A stretch of 64,000 nucleotides of DNA from Phyllobacterium brassicacearum (GCF_003010955.1 NZ_PGGO01000001.1:310001-374000), one strand, 5' to 3'; positions 16,407 to 26,958 are shown, counted from the stretch's first letter. Translations and numbers: made by a program. Notes: a model not told the origin generated them from the letters alone.

Positions 16407-17663
16407 ATGAAAGTTCTTGTCCTTGGCAGTGGCGTTGTCGGTGTCACATCGGCCTGGTACCTGGCTCAGGCAGGACATGAAGTTGTCGTGGTCGACCGCC
16501 AGCCCGGCCCGGCGCTGGAAACAAGCTTTGCCAATGCCGGGGAAATATCGCCGGGCTATTCTTCGCCATGGGCTGGACCGGGCGTCCCCATCAAGGCGAT
16601 CAAATGGATGCTGATGCATTTCGGACCGTTGGTCGTTCGGCCAAAAGTCGATCCCTACATGGCGCTCTGGGTCCTGCGCATGCTGCGCAACTGCACCTCG
16701 GCACGCTATGCCCGCAACAAGGCGCGCATGGTGCCGATTGCCGAGTATAGCCGCGATTGCCTGAAGGCGTTGCGATCCGAAGTAGGCATTGCCTATGACG
16801 AACGCACGCAAGGGACGCTGCAGCTCTTTCGCACCCAGAAGCAATATGACGGCACCGGCGGAGACATCGAGGTGCTGAAGCAATTTGGCGTTCCCTATGA
16901 ACTCCTCGACCCGGCCGGGTGCATCGCTGCAGAACCGGCACTCGCCAACGTCAAAGGCAAATTCGTCGGTGGCCTGCGCCTTCCGGGCGATGAGACCGGT
17001 GACTGCCAGATGTTCACCGAAAAGCTCGCGGCACTCTGCGCCGATGAGGGTGTAACATTCCGCTTCAACACGACGATTACTTCGATCAACACCGGCAGCA
17101 ATCGTATCGCCAGCGTTTCGACCGAAACGGAGGAACTAACGGCTGATGCCTATGTCGTCGCCTTTGGCAGCTATTCGCCGTTCCTGCTGAGGCGCATAGG
17201 CGTGCACATCCCGGTCTATCCGATCAAGGGCTATTCAATCACCGCCCCGGTGGCTGACGAGGACGCGGCACCGGTCTCCACTATCATGGACGAAACCTAC
17301 AAGGTGGCGATCACGCGTCTCGGAAACCGCATTCGCGCGGGCGGTACCGCCGAGATCTCCGGTTACGACCTGAACCTGCGCGATGCGCGCCGGGCGACGC
17401 TGCACCACTCGGTCGGCGATCTGTTTCCCGGTGGCGGCGACCTGAGCAAGGCGACTTTCTGGACGGGACTGCGTCCGATGACGCCGGACGGCCCTCCGAT
17501 CATTGGCGGCGGTACCAAATATTCCAATCTTTACCTCAACACCGGCCACGGCACTCTCGGCTGGACAATGGGGTGCGGTACCGGACGAGTTCTTGCGGAC
17601 CTCGTCTCGGGAAAATCGCCGGATGTCGATGCGTCACCACTCAATATCAGCCGGTATGGCTGA
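16407..17663 (+). CDS. dadA: D-amino acid dehydrogenase
   Basis: DadA is an FAD enzyme that oxidatively deaminates D-amino acids (mainly D-alanine) at the inner membrane and passes electrons to the respiratory chain. The 418 residues match the family length. The FAD-binding motif is [19 protein letters not shown], with the acidic residue D30 ending the second strand. [20 protein letters not shown] and the C-terminal [15 protein letters not shown] and [11 protein letters not shown] are typical. AAGGAG lies ten bases upstream of the ATG, after a small CCCCTT/AAGGGG hairpin (16371-16387). No racemase or Lrp-type regulator is adjacent. Confidence 0.94.
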   Translation: MKVLVLGSGVVGVTSAWYLAQAGHEVVVVDRQPGPALETSFANAGEISPGYSSPWAGPGVPIKAIKWMLMHFGPLVVRPKVDPYMALWVLRMLRNCTSARYARNKARMVPIAEYSRDCLKALRSEVGIAYDERTQGTLQLFRTQKQYDGTGGDIEVLKQFGVPYELLDPAGCIAAEPALANVKGKFVGGLRLPGDETGDCQMFTEKLAALCADEGVTFRFNTTITSINTGSNRIASVSTETEELTADAYVVAFGSYSPFLLRRIGVHIPVYPIKGYSITAPVADEDAAPVSTIMDETYKVAITRLGNRIRAGGTAEISGYDLNLRDARRATLHHSVGDLFPGGGDLSKATFWTGLRPMTPDGPPIIGGGTKYSNLYLNTGHGTLGWTMGCGTGRVLADLVSGKSPDVDASPLNISRYG

Positions 17664-17824
17664 GACAGTGCGCGGAGCTCAGAATCAGCGCTAAGCCATT
17701 TTAAACATTACAAATTGTTAAGGTGAGCATTCAGTTTTCGTTCATCTCGTCGGGCCTAAAACCACAGCGCGTCCCAAGACACCTGTGGTTTCAACCCAAC
17801 CGCTCAACTGACGAGGTAACGAAC

Positions 17825-18148
17825 ATGAAGAAGATAGCTCTGGCTGCACTTGCCATCTCCCTGATCGCGACGCCGGCTGCCTTTGCGCAGCAGCAAAACT
17901 ACAGGGGCCACGGGTATGGCCACCAGCAGAAAGAGGTGATCGTCAAGAAGAAGGTCGTCGTCAAGAAAACACGCTGGTCGCGTGGCCACGCCCTTCCTTC
18001 GAGCTATCGCCGCAATGTGGTGCGCGACTATCATCGTTATCATTTGCGCACGCCACCGCGCGGCTACCAGTGGGTACGAGCGGACAATGATTATGTCATG
18101 ATCAGTATTGCCACCGGTATGATCTCGACGCTGGTGCAGATCCGCTAG
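17825..18148 (+). CDS. RcnB-family periplasmic protein
   Basis: A 107-residue protein with a clear Sec signal peptide (MKKIALAALAISLIATPAAFA, cleavage after residue 21). A Gly/His/Lys-rich linker with a KKKVVVKK block follows. The C-terminal RcnB module has DYHRYHLRTPPRGYQWVRA and DYVMISIATGMI. In E. coli RcnB modulates nickel/cobalt efflux, but rhizobia carry many paralogues of unknown role and no rcnA is nearby. The ATG at 17825 has GAGG upstream. The transcript ends at the hairpin 18169-18193. Confidence 0.85.
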   Translation: MKKIALAALAISLIATPAAFAQQQNYRGHGYGHQQKEVIVKKKVVVKKTRWSRGHALPSSYRRNVVRDYHRYHLRTPPRGYQWVRADNDYVMISIATGMISTLVQIR

Positions 18149-18168
18149 CGCCTGTAAACATCGACAAA

Positions 18169-18193
18169 CGGCGTCCATCGGGCGCCGCTTTTT
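18169..18193 (+). terminator. Rho-independent terminator
   Basis: CGGCG (18169-18173) pairs with CGCCG (18183-18187), followed by CTTTTT, between the RcnB-like gene and the convergent pbpC. Confidence 0.65.
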
Positions 18194-18196
18194 CGT

Positions 18197-20278
18197 TCAA
18201 TCGACAAATATCCGCACGCTTGCCGCGCGGCCGATAGAATCGATAACCGTGAGGGTGGAATAGCCGCCGCCATCCGGCACCCACTGATTGACACGGCGGC
18301 GTGAGGTCTCCGGCAGGGGCCTGCCATTGGCGAGCCAACGAAAAGGCGCCCTGCCGCCCTGGAGCTTCAGGGCAAGCGGCATGATCTCGCCACCAGCGGT
18401 TGCCCCGAGTTCTATACGTGCGCCTTCCGGCGGATAAATGATCTGCGGGGCGGGTTCGCGCGTCGAGGCGAGCAGTCCGCTCGAATTCATGGAGAAACGC
18501 CGCTGACTCACCGGCAATTGCGCCTGCGCGATACGGACAGCGGCGGCAGGCGCTGGTATCAGGGGCGTGATGGCGACGCCGGACTTGGCAAAGCCCTCGA
18601 ATAGGATGGGGGCGGCTGAGCCGTAACCGGTGAGGCCGGGGACCGCGCCATTATCCGGCCTGCCGACCCAGACGCCCAGGACATAATTGCCGTCAAACCC
18701 AACGGACCAGGCATCGCGATAGCCATAGCTTGTGCCGGTCTTGTAGGCGATACCGCGCTGGCCTGCCCCGACCGGCGGAAGCACGCCGGACAAAATGTCG
18801 GCAACGTGCCATGCGGCCACAGGTTTAAGCAGCGGTTCACCCTCGATGGTACCGGGCTTATCCTGGATACCGTCACCAAGTTGTACCGGCCGACCGCGAT
18901 TGGCCAGGCCCGCATAGAGCTGCACCAGATCCTTCAACGTGATGCCGACACCGCCAAGGCCGATGGCGAGGCCTGGCGCTTCGTTGGGCGGCAGAATGGG
19001 CCGCACTTCCGCACGGCGGAACCGGACCATGAGCCGCGTCGGACCGACTGCGTCGAGCAGGCGAACGGCAGGCACGTTGAGCGAGAGTTGCAATGCCTGT
19101 CTGATGCTTACATCGCCCTGGTAGCTCATGTCGAAATTGCGCGGCCGGTAGCCGAAGAAATCGGCGGGACGGTCTTCGATGATGGTCTCCTGGCTGACCA
19201 GCCCATCTTCAAACGCCAGGCCATAGATGAAGGGTTTCAGCGTCGAACCGGGCGATCGATTGATGCGGGTCATGTCGATCCAGCCGGAACGGCTCGCATC
19301 AAAATAATCAGCGGAACCAACCTCGCTGACAATCTCGCCAGTGCGAACATCGGCCATGACCATCGCAACGGAGACTTTCGGGCCGAGCTTGCCCGCCGCA
19401 TCTTTCGCAACAGTTTCAAGCCCCTTCTGGATGGAGCGATGCAAGGTGGTCCTGTGGCGTTTTACCTGCGGTTCCTTGCGCTGTGCGGCTTCCGCGAGAT
19501 GGGCAGCATAGGCCGGGAGTTGCAGTCGGCGCGATGGGATCGGCGCTAGCCCTGCCCGTTCGGCCTCGCCTTCACCCACAACCCTTTCGACCGCCATTCG
19601 GTGCAGGACACGGCTGCGGGCCGCCTCAGCCAAGGCGAGGTTGCGGTCCGGCCTGCGCCTTTCCGGCAATTGCGGCAGGGCAACGAGCAGTGCCGATTGC
19701 GCCACGGTCAGGCGGCGCGGTTCCTTGCCGAAGTAAGCAAGGCTTGCCGAGCGTATCCCTTCGAGATTGCCGCCATAGGGGGCGAGCGTCAGATAGAGAT
19801 CGAGAATTTGCGCCTTGCTCAGACGACGCTCGATCTGCAAGGCGCGAGCAAGCTGCTGAAATTTTGCCGTGGGCGACCGTCCCGCGCGCGGCTCGATCAA
19901 CCGGGCGACCTGCATCGACAGGGTCGACGCCCCGGAAACAATGCGGCCGTTGCTGGCCAGTTGGAGCGCAGCGCGCGCCAACGCAATGGGATCAACGCCG
20001 CGGTGCTGCCAGAAGCGCTGATCCTCATAGGCGATCAACATCGCTAGGAATTGCGGATCGACGTCCTTTGCTGTGGTGCCGAGCCGCCACCGACCCTGAG
20101 AGGTCGCGAAGGCCCGCAACAACTGGCCATCGGAGTCCAGGACTTCTGTCGACACTTCGCTCGCTCGTTGAAGCGGCGGTGGGAACGCACGGTCTGCCGC
20201 ATCAAGGCCAAAGGCCAGCACCGTGGCCAGAACCAGATTGGCCGAGACACCGATGCAGAATGTTCGCCAGACAGTCAT
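18197..20278 (-). CDS. pbpC: Penicillin-binding protein 1C
   Basis: A bifunctional peptidoglycan synthase of 693 residues. It has an N-terminal membrane anchor (about 8-28), then a GT51 glycosyltransferase domain (EDQRFWQHRGVDP, GASTLSMQVARLIEP, RRLSKAQILDLYL). The transpeptidase domain has SPGSTLKP (SxxK), SLN (SxN) and KTGTS (KTG). The C-terminal domain of about 90 residues is typical of PBP1C. The start overlaps the stop of the upstream macroglobulin gene by one base (TAATG), showing coupling. In bacteria this pair is thought to act together: the macroglobulin traps proteases that breach the outer membrane and PBP1C repairs the wall. Confidence 0.96.
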   Translation of the reverse strand: MTVWRTFCIGVSANLVLATVLAFGLDAADRAFPPPLQRASEVSTEVLDSDGQLLRAFATSQGRWRLGTTAKDVDPQFLAMLIAYEDQRFWQHRGVDPIALARAALQLASNGRIVSGASTLSMQVARLIEPRAGRSPTAKFQQLARALQIERRLSKAQILDLYLTLAPYGGNLEGIRSASLAYFGKEPRRLTVAQSALLVALPQLPERRRPDRNLALAEAARSRVLHRMAVERVVGEGEAERAGLAPIPSRRLQLPAYAAHLAEAAQRKEPQVKRHRTTLHRSIQKGLETVAKDAAGKLGPKVSVAMVMADVRTGEIVSEVGSADYFDASRSGWIDMTRINRSPGSTLKPFIYGLAFEDGLVSQETIIEDRPADFFGYRPRNFDMSYQGDVSIRQALQLSLNVPAVRLLDAVGPTRLMVRFRRAEVRPILPPNEAPGLAIGLGGVGITLKDLVQLYAGLANRGRPVQLGDGIQDKPGTIEGEPLLKPVAAWHVADILSGVLPPVGAGQRGIAYKTGTSYGYRDAWSVGFDGNYVLGVWVGRPDNGAVPGLTGYGSAAPILFEGFAKSGVAITPLIPAPAAAVRIAQAQLPVSQRRFSMNSSGLLASTREPAPQIIYPPEGARIELGATAGGEIMPLALKLQGGRAPFRWLANGRPLPETSRRRVNQWVPDGGGYSTLTVIDSIGRAASVRIFVD

Positions 20279-23200
20279 TATTGTGCTGCGACGACCTCCA
20301 TGCGGCCGGTTGCCGTGCGCGCCGAGAACTGTGGACGGTACATGTCCTCGACACTGGCTGCCGGATGATCATAGGTGCCCGGCGTCACCGCCCGGACGAC
20401 GTAAGCAAGGGTCATTTCGCCGTTGTCACCGGACATCCGGTCGAAGGCGGCGACAAAGCGATCGCTACGGAACTCCGTATGGGCGGCTTCCACTTCGCCG
20501 ATCCAGTCAAAGTTCGAAAGGCTGGCACTGTTGACGAGACCGGGATTGTCGATCTCGAAACCGGCCGGCAGAAGATCGGTAATCAGGACCCGTGACGGCC
20601 AGCTGTTGGTTTCGGTCACCTTCAGAACGACCACATAGCGTTCATTCTGCTTGGCCTCGCTGACATTCGCCGCCTGACCGTCGAGCGTGTAATAGGTCCG
20701 CTCTATGCTGAACCCATCACCGCCGGCCGGCAGGGGCTGCGCCGGGGAAGCAACCGTCGTGACAACTGCGGAAACAGGCTCGGTCGAGGCATTGGTGATG
20801 GTCACAGGCTGGGCAAGCAGTTCGTCTCCGGTCAGACGCGCAACATAGCCGCCGGCATGGGCAGCGCCATTGATGTCGAGCTTCAGGTCCTTGTCGCCGC
20901 CCTGGATAGCGCGAGCGGCAAGCAACATCCACGTCTGTTCCTGTGTGCTTGTATAGGGCTTGCGCTCCCATTGCTCCGACACGATCTTCGAAAGTTGCGG
21001 GATGATCGGCGGGACTGGACGGCTTTCGGCTGCAAGTGCCAGAACGGCAGCATCATCGCGCAGCGAGGAGCCGTAGTCGGAACGGACCAGGCTGACATTG
21101 GTCACCAATGTCGATTGCTGCAGGGCATCGGTGAAGATGCTCTGCGAACGCTGCGCATCGCCATAGAGTGACAGAGCCGCCGCGAGATGTGCGCGGGCCA
21201 GCGGTGTCGGAAACTCTGCGAGTTTCGTATCCGCATAGTAGCGCAGATCGCTGATCGCGGCCTTACGATTGCGTGCAAGGACGTAAAGCGCATAGGCGAT
21301 CTCATTGCCCTGGTCCTTGACGTTGACGTCATAGCTCAGCGAGTTCTGCAGGTTTTCCAATGCCTGCGCGAGCGCCTCTTCCGGCACCTCGTATTTCTGC
21401 TCGCGGGCACGCGTCAGGAAATCCGTGACATAGGCGTCGAGCCACAGATCGCCTGAACCGGGGCTCCACAGTCCGAAACTACCGGACGAAGCCTGGTAGG
21501 ACAGAACGCGGTAGATCGCCTCCTGCACGCGCTTCTGTACCTCGCCATCCTCGGCAATGCCGGATTGTTTGGCGAGTTCACTCATGTAGAGCAGTGGCAA
21601 GGCACGGCTCGTTGTCTGCTCGGCACAACCATAGGGATAGCGGTCCAGCGTCATCAGCAAGGCCGGGATGTCGAACGCAGCCGAACGGGTAACGTTGAGG
21701 CTGACCGAGGCACCCTGCAGGATGTTGCCGGCCAGCAATTCGCCGTCGACCTTGAGGCTGCTGTTCGGTGCCACCTTGATTGGCTTGCGTACCGTCATCG
21801 GCAGGGTTGCGGGACGGACCGGAACATTCAGTGATTGTTCCAATGAAAGGCCGGCAGCATTGGACAATTTGATCGAAACAACGCCATCGCCTGGATGTTC
21901 GCCGGTGAGCGGCAGCGTCAGGTCAAACTTGCCACCGGCGCTCAGATTGACGGTCTGCGATGCACCTGGCTGATTGACGCTGACTACAGGGTTGCTGGTG
22001 ACCTGCAACTGGTAATCACCAGCCGGAGCGTCCGTGTTGGCAATGTCGAACCGCAATGATGATTTGTCACCGGGCGCGAGGAACTTCGGCATGCTCGCCG
22101 TCACCACGACGGGATCGCGGATGACCACATCCGATGTGGCGTGCCCCACCCCTGTCTTCGACCAGGAAACAGCCATCAGCCGGGCCGTCCCATTGAACTG
22201 CGGAATGTCGAAACTGACATTGGCCTTGCCCTGCGGATCAAGCTTCACAGGTCCGGAAAAGAACGCGACCAGCTTCTCGGTCGGCGGGCTGCCCTGCATC
22301 GGCATCTGTGCACCGTCACCACCCGTTCGCAGCTTGCCGGTGACGCCTTGCGAGCCATCGATAAGGCGCCCGTAGAGATCGCGGATTTCGAGGCCCAACT
22401 GGCGCTGGCCGAAATACCAGCCATCGGGATTGGGCGCTTCGTAACGGGTCAGATTGAGGATGCCGACATCAACAGCGGCGACAGTAACGAAGGCATTCTC
22501 ATTGGCACCCGCCCCTGTCACCTGCAGCGCGATGTTCAACGGCTTGCGCGGTTCGGTCTTCTGCGGAGCCTCCAGCTTCACCGCGAGATTGCGATCGCCG
22601 GGGCTGACATTGAGCCATTTGATGCCGATGGCGCGCATGGGCATATGGGTTTCCTGCGCATCGCCTGGACGGAACAATGTGGCGGTTAAGTAGGCGCCTG
22701 CACCCCAATCGGCGGTGACCGGGATTTCGATTTCGCCGCCCTCTGCCCGAATGCTTGCCCGCTTCGTAGCAAGCAGGCTTTCAGCGCCGACAGTGACCAG
22801 AAGTTCTCCGGCAAAGCGCGGCGACACTTTCAGCTTTGCGGTATCGCCGGCGACATAGTTGTCCTTGTCGAGAGCAATTTCGAGCCCGTCCGGCGTTTCC
22901 GTCGAAGTTGCAGCGACGTAGTAGCCTGCATCGAATTCAACGCTAGAAGCCGGCCCATCAGCGGCAGCGGTTTCCACTTCCAGATGGAAACGGCCCCAGG
23001 TAACCGGAACTGATATCTCGGCTCCATCCGGGGTTGCGTTCACCACGCCGTTGGCGATCTGCTTGGTTGACAGGATCGGTTCGTATTTCCACGAATTGCC
23101 GTCGCGATACCACTGGTAGTTGCGCTCGACGCTGACGAGTTTCCACTCGAGACCTTGCATCGCTTGTTTCAGGCCATTCTGATCGACCGCAATGACATGG

Positions 23201-25731
23201 AATTTCCCAATGGAGTTTTCGGCGAGGTCGCCGGAAAACTCCGGCTTGATGCCGATCATCGATCCTTCTGACTTGACCGGAAGCGTCAGCGTGCGCTCGA
23301 CCGCGCGACCGCCTGCTTCCTGCATGCGCACAACAACGTCGGCATTGATCAATTGTGTAGTGGAAGGCACATCGCTCAATGAGACGTCGAAAGTTGCCTT
23401 ACCGTCATCATCCAGTGCCTGCAGATCTTCGAGCGGGATACGCGTGTCTTCGCTTGCCTGCTCGTCGGCGAGACCAAAGAAATAACCCTTGAAATCAGCG
23501 CTTTCGCGGGTCGGCTTCAGGGCAATTTCACCCTCCAGATTGAGCCCCGCAGCAGGGGCGCCGTAAAGATAGCGGCCGTCGACCTTAACGGGCGTCGGCT
23601 TGCCCACTTCAAGCGCCTTGGCATCACTGGTCAGGTCGAACTCGACACGATCCGGTACGAAATCTTCAACCAGGAACTGTTTCTCTGCGATCGGCGAACT
23701 CTTGGGATCCGTGAATATCTGCATGGTCCAAGTGCCGCGCATGGAATTGGCTTGCAGCGCGAGATCGAGGGTGTGGCCTCCGAGATTGGCACCGTCGCTG
23801 ACCATGCGGCGATCTTCGACGCCGTCGGGGCGTTTGAAAACGAATGTCAACGGCAGTTGTTCGATGGCATTGGCTGCATTGTCGCGGGCGAGCGCCGAGG
23901 CATGTACGGTCTCACCAGCGCGGTAGATGCCGCGTTCGGTCCAGGCGAGAATGTCGATGGCGCCAGGCGCAGGACGTCCCGTCACGCCGCGATCCGACAG
24001 ATCGAAGCCTGCTCTGGTCATATCCAGAAAGACGTAGTCGGCATCGCCGTTCTTGGCGGTGATCACGGCCGGTTCCATCGCCGCGGTGCCACGCATCAGC
24101 CCGGCCGTGAAGGTGGCCCTGCCCTCGGTGTCGGTAACGGCGGTGCCGAGAATCTCATTGTTCTTGGCGAGAAGCTGCAGTTCCATACCGATGAGTGGCT
24201 GTGCCGTCGCGAGCGAGCGGGCAAAGACGTTCAGGCCATCAGTGCCCGCATAGGTGGAGAGGCCAATGTCTGAGACGACAAACCATTGGGTCGCCTGCGC
24301 ATCCCATTCCTCGGTCTTTGCATCCGGCGAGACAGCGGTAAGGACATAGACCCCAGGCTTGCGCTGGGGTAAGGCTTCATCGACGGGGAAGCTTGTGACG
24401 ACATCCTTGTTGAGTTCGGACTGGATATCGATCGCACCTTGCCAGACGAGTTCGCCAGCCTCGTCCTGCATACGCTGGGCATTGAAACCATCGATCTGGG
24501 TGAGGAACTGCGAGCTCGTCATCAACGGTGCGAGCCCGCGATCGCCAATACGATAAAGCTTGAGGTTGGCGCTTGTGGTGTTGACGGAGACGATGGGGAT
24601 GCCACGCCGAGCGGTGCTCGGCAGGACAAAACTATCGCCGGTGAAGCGCACCATGGCCGAACGATCCTTGATGTAGATGTCAAGATCGACTGGCGCTTCA
24701 AGAGATTCACCGACAGAAGATGGCAGACCGGGACGGAACGCAAATTTGTAGCGCTGGCCATGTTCGAGACCTTCAACACAGATCTCGCTGCCCCTGGCTT
24801 CGACAGCCTTGGGGGCGGAACCATTTAGAGTGACGAATGGCGCATAGTCCGTACCCATCTTCACCAGCGGATCAGAGAACTGCACGCAAGCGCGGGGCGT
24901 AGCGCTGTCCGCATCGATGGTGTGGTTCACTACACGGAAGCCCTGACGCGCCCTCAGGTCGAGGTAGGCGGTCTCGACTATCTTGTCGTTCACCAGCGCG
25001 AGACTGGCTTTGTAGGCATCGAGCGATCCACGGTAGTTTTCGGCGCTCTGAAGGGCCCCCGCCAGCGCTGCCAGCGCATCAGCACGGCTCTGAGCGGTAC
25101 GCGTGAGCTGATAGCCATTCAACGCCGCAAGTGCTGCCTGCCCGGCGATAGTGGTGTTTCTCGAATCCTGGTTGGCGGCGCGAGCCGTCTCAATCCAAAG
25201 CTCGGCATTATCCGGCATGACAGCCAGAGCGCCCTTGAAAGCGTTAAGCGCATTGGCGACGTTCCCGGCAGCGAGCTCGCGCCGTGCTGCGGCGACGAGA
25301 CCCTCGACGCCTTGCGCCTTCTGTTCGTCGGTCAATGACAAAGTTGCCTTGGCCTGACGTGCATCCTGAAGCAGCAGTTCGGATACGAATTGCAGCTTCG
25401 GAGGCGCGCCGATATCCGGTTCGGCAGCGGTCTCGACGACCTTGCCGGCGACCGACCCCGGGGCACTCTTGAGCTGATTGAAATCAGACTTCAGAAAGCA
25501 CCATTTCACCTTGGGGTTGTAGGTAAACGCCTTGCAGGACCGATCGGCCAGGCAAACAAGTTCGCATTGATCCAGCGTGACGTCTTGCTCCGTGCGCAGG
25601 TCAAAACCGAAATAATCACCATCCTGGGTTGTGACCACATCGCGATTGGTTTCTGCCGCACCAAGCGGCAGGGAGGCAGCGAAAACGGAGAGAAGCAATA
25701 CGGAAAACCCGATAACCGCGCGCATAGACAT
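20278..25731 (-). CDS. Bacterial alpha-2-macroglobulin with N-terminal PAN/apple domain
   Basis: This 1817-residue periplasmic protein has a Sec signal peptide (MSMRAVIGFSVLLLSVFAAS, cleavage near LGAAE). A cysteine-rich PAN/apple-like module follows (about 35-90: DQCELVCLADRSCKAFTYNP). Then come a helical repeat-like region, the macroglobulin MG domains, and the thioester domain with YPYGCAEQ (Cys1369-Gln1372), which supports covalent trapping of proteases. No lipobox cysteine is visible, unlike E. coli YfhM, so it is probably soluble in the periplasm. The ATG at 25731 has GGGAGG five to six bases upstream. It is co-translated with pbpC. Confidence 0.94.
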   Translation of the reverse strand: MSMRAVIGFSVLLLSVFAASLPLGAAETNRDVVTTQDGDYFGFDLRTEQDVTLDQCELVCLADRSCKAFTYNPKVKWCFLKSDFNQLKSAPGSVAGKVVETAAEPDIGAPPKLQFVSELLLQDARQAKATLSLTDEQKAQGVEGLVAAARRELAAGNVANALNAFKGALAVMPDNAELWIETARAANQDSRNTTIAGQAALAALNGYQLTRTAQSRADALAALAGALQSAENYRGSLDAYKASLALVNDKIVETAYLDLRARQGFRVVNHTIDADSATPRACVQFSDPLVKMGTDYAPFVTLNGSAPKAVEARGSEICVEGLEHGQRYKFAFRPGLPSSVGESLEAPVDLDIYIKDRSAMVRFTGDSFVLPSTARRGIPIVSVNTTSANLKLYRIGDRGLAPLMTSSQFLTQIDGFNAQRMQDEAGELVWQGAIDIQSELNKDVVTSFPVDEALPQRKPGVYVLTAVSPDAKTEEWDAQATQWFVVSDIGLSTYAGTDGLNVFARSLATAQPLIGMELQLLAKNNEILGTAVTDTEGRATFTAGLMRGTAAMEPAVITAKNGDADYVFLDMTRAGFDLSDRGVTGRPAPGAIDILAWTERGIYRAGETVHASALARDNAANAIEQLPLTFVFKRPDGVEDRRMVSDGANLGGHTLDLALQANSMRGTWTMQIFTDPKSSPIAEKQFLVEDFVPDRVEFDLTSDAKALEVGKPTPVKVDGRYLYGAPAAGLNLEGEIALKPTRESADFKGYFFGLADEQASEDTRIPLEDLQALDDDGKATFDVSLSDVPSTTQLINADVVVRMQEAGGRAVERTLTLPVKSEGSMIGIKPEFSGDLAENSIGKFHVIAVDQNGLKQAMQGLEWKLVSVERNYQWYRDGNSWKYEPILSTKQIANGVVNATPDGAEISVPVTWGRFHLEVETAAADGPASSVEFDAGYYVAATSTETPDGLEIALDKDNYVAGDTAKLKVSPRFAGELLVTVGAESLLATKRASIRAEGGEIEIPVTADWGAGAYLTATLFRPGDAQETHMPMRAIGIKWLNVSPGDRNLAVKLEAPQKTEPRKPLNIALQVTGAGANENAFVTVAAVDVGILNLTRYEAPNPDGWYFGQRQLGLEIRDLYGRLIDGSQGVTGKLRTGGDGAQMPMQGSPPTEKLVAFFSGPVKLDPQGKANVSFDIPQFNGTARLMAVSWSKTGVGHATSDVVIRDPVVVTASMPKFLAPGDKSSLRFDIANTDAPAGDYQLQVTSNPVVSVNQPGASQTVNLSAGGKFDLTLPLTGEHPGDGVVSIKLSNAAGLSLEQSLNVPVRPATLPMTVRKPIKVAPNSSLKVDGELLAGNILQGASVSLNVTRSAAFDIPALLMTLDRYPYGCAEQTTSRALPLLYMSELAKQSGIAEDGEVQKRVQEAIYRVLSYQASSGSFGLWSPGSGDLWLDAYVTDFLTRAREQKYEVPEEALAQALENLQNSLSYDVNVKDQGNEIAYALYVLARNRKAAISDLRYYADTKLAEFPTPLARAHLAAALSLYGDAQRSQSIFTDALQQSTLVTNVSLVRSDYGSSLRDDAAVLALAAESRPVPPIIPQLSKIVSEQWERKPYTSTQEQTWMLLAARAIQGGDKDLKLDINGAAHAGGYVARLTGDELLAQPVTITNASTEPVSAVVTTVASPAQPLPAGGDGFSIERTYYTLDGQAANVSEAKQNERYVVVLKVTETNSWPSRVLITDLLPAGFEIDNPGLVNSASLSNFDWIGEVEAAHTEFRSDRFVAAFDRMSGDNGEMTLAYVVRAVTPGTYDHPAASVEDMYRPQFSARTATGRMEVVAAQ

Positions 25732-25809
25732 AATGTCCTCCCACCGCTGCTAATCCAGATGTCCGGCACTCTTCAAAGTTCGGTCCAACTTGTCAACAGA
25801 TCAAGCGGC

Positions 25810-26697
25810 TTAGGTCATTTTCTCTTGCGCAATTTCGGCACGGATCCAGCGCTGGAAATTCAACATCTGTACCGACGGCTTGCGGTTTTTCGGTGATACC
25901 AGCCAATAGGCGATGGAGGATGGTATGCGTGCCGGAAATGGCGCAACCAGCCGCCCATCAGCCAGCGCATCGTGGACAAAGAGATCCCAAGCCAGCATGA
26001 TGCCTTGCCCGCTGATCGTGGCTTCGAGGCCGAGCCAAGGATCAGTGAAGGTCGGACCATCAAACGGCAGAGGCCCGGCAAGTCCGGTTGCGGCCTGCCA
26101 ATCGTCCCAGCTGAACATCGGATTCTCGTAACAAATGATCGGCTGGTTGAAAATGTCGGCCGGCCCCTGCAGGCGTTCGGCAAAGGCGGGTGTGCAGACA
26201 GGAAACATTCGCTGCGGCAGCAGGCATTCCGGCGCGCCGTCCTGCCAGTCCCCGCTGCCCAGTCTTATGGCGAGATCGATGTCCGAGCTTTTCAGATCGA
26301 CAATGCCTGGCGAGGGATCGATGCGGATCTTGAGATCTGGATGCGCCGCGCGCAAGCGCCCGAGGCGCGGGACGAGCCATTTCGAAGCGAAGGTCGGGGC
26401 AACGGAAAGCAACAGGGTCTGGTCGGTGCCGTCGGCAAGCGCCACAGCTCTGGAAAGCTGTTGGAAGCCGTCTTCCAGTTTGGCGAGAAAGCTCTTGCCA
26501 AATGACGTCGGTACCAACCCTCCTCGCGTCCTGTCAAATATCGCGTGACCGATTTGTGCTTCGGTGCGGATCAATTGCTGACTGACAGCGCTCACCGATA
26601 CGCCGAGTTCGCCCGCCGCCTTTGGCAAAGACCCCAGGCGCCCGATTGCCTCCACGGCTTTCAAGCCATTCAGATGAACGCGATTCAAGTTCTTCAT
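25810..26697 (-). CDS. LysR-family transcriptional regulator (GcvA-like)
   Basis: A LysR protein of about 295 residues with the helix-turn-helix region LGSLPKAAGELGVSVSAVSQQL and a ligand-binding domain. Features such as DRTRGGLVPTSFG and the C-terminal FQRWIRAEIAQE are close to GcvA-type regulators of amino-acid or beta-lactamase genes. The start is uncertain: ATG 26697 gives a normal LysR N-terminus, and an ATG at 26745 adds 16 residues; neither has a strong ribosome-binding site. It reads toward the macroglobulin gene (78-base gap). The divergent neighbour is the small gene at 26794. Confidence 0.88.
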   Translation of the reverse strand: MKNLNRVHLNGLKAVEAIGRLGSLPKAAGELGVSVSAVSQQLIRTEAQIGHAIFDRTRGGLVPTSFGKSFLAKLEDGFQQLSRAVALADGTDQTLLLSVAPTFASKWLVPRLGRLRAAHPDLKIRIDPSPGIVDLKSSDIDLAIRLGSGDWQDGAPECLLPQRMFPVCTPAFAERLQGPADIFNQPIICYENPMFSWDDWQAATGLAGPLPFDGPTFTDPWLGLEATISGQGIMLAWDLFVHDALADGRLVAPFPARIPSSIAYWLVSPKNRKPSVQMLNFQRWIRAEIAQEKMT

Positions 26698-26793
26698 CAA
26701 GATTTTCTTCACATCGGTTTCGGCAATCTGGATTGCGGCTCGCATTAATCACGAACAAAATAGCGCATATTTAGAAATTCAGGGATGGATGAA

Positions 26794-26958
26794 ATGAAGA
26801 TTTTCTCTCTACTCCGAATTCTGTCCAAGTGGTCCCGCGGTGATGATGCGCCCGCTGACTGGCATCGCGATCCCCTGTCGCACCCGGCACTGGAGGCCAT
26901 GTGCCTCGACCAACTGGCAGACCTGCCGTTCGATCCGCGAACCGTCTGCAGGCAATGA
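26794..26958 (+). CDS. DUF1127-like small protein
   Basis: This is a 54-residue protein starting MKIFSLLRILSKWSRGDD and ending with HPALEAMCLDQLADLPFDP. The arrangement of a short amphipathic start and a final MxxxQLADLPFDP motif resembles the DUF1127/YjiS-like small proteins abundant in rhizobia, some of which act in RNA turnover and phosphate or C1 metabolism. AGGGA lies nine bases before the ATG at 26794; an ATG at 26785 is too close to it. Family assignment is tentative. Confidence 0.6.
   Translation: MKIFSLLRILSKWSRGDDAPADWHRDPLSHPALEAMCLDQLADLPFDPRTVCRQ

Noticed and set aside
20278-25731. Recent horizontal acquisition of the macroglobulin gene
   Set aside because: No visible change in base composition or flanking mobile element; the pbpC coupling is the usual arrangement.
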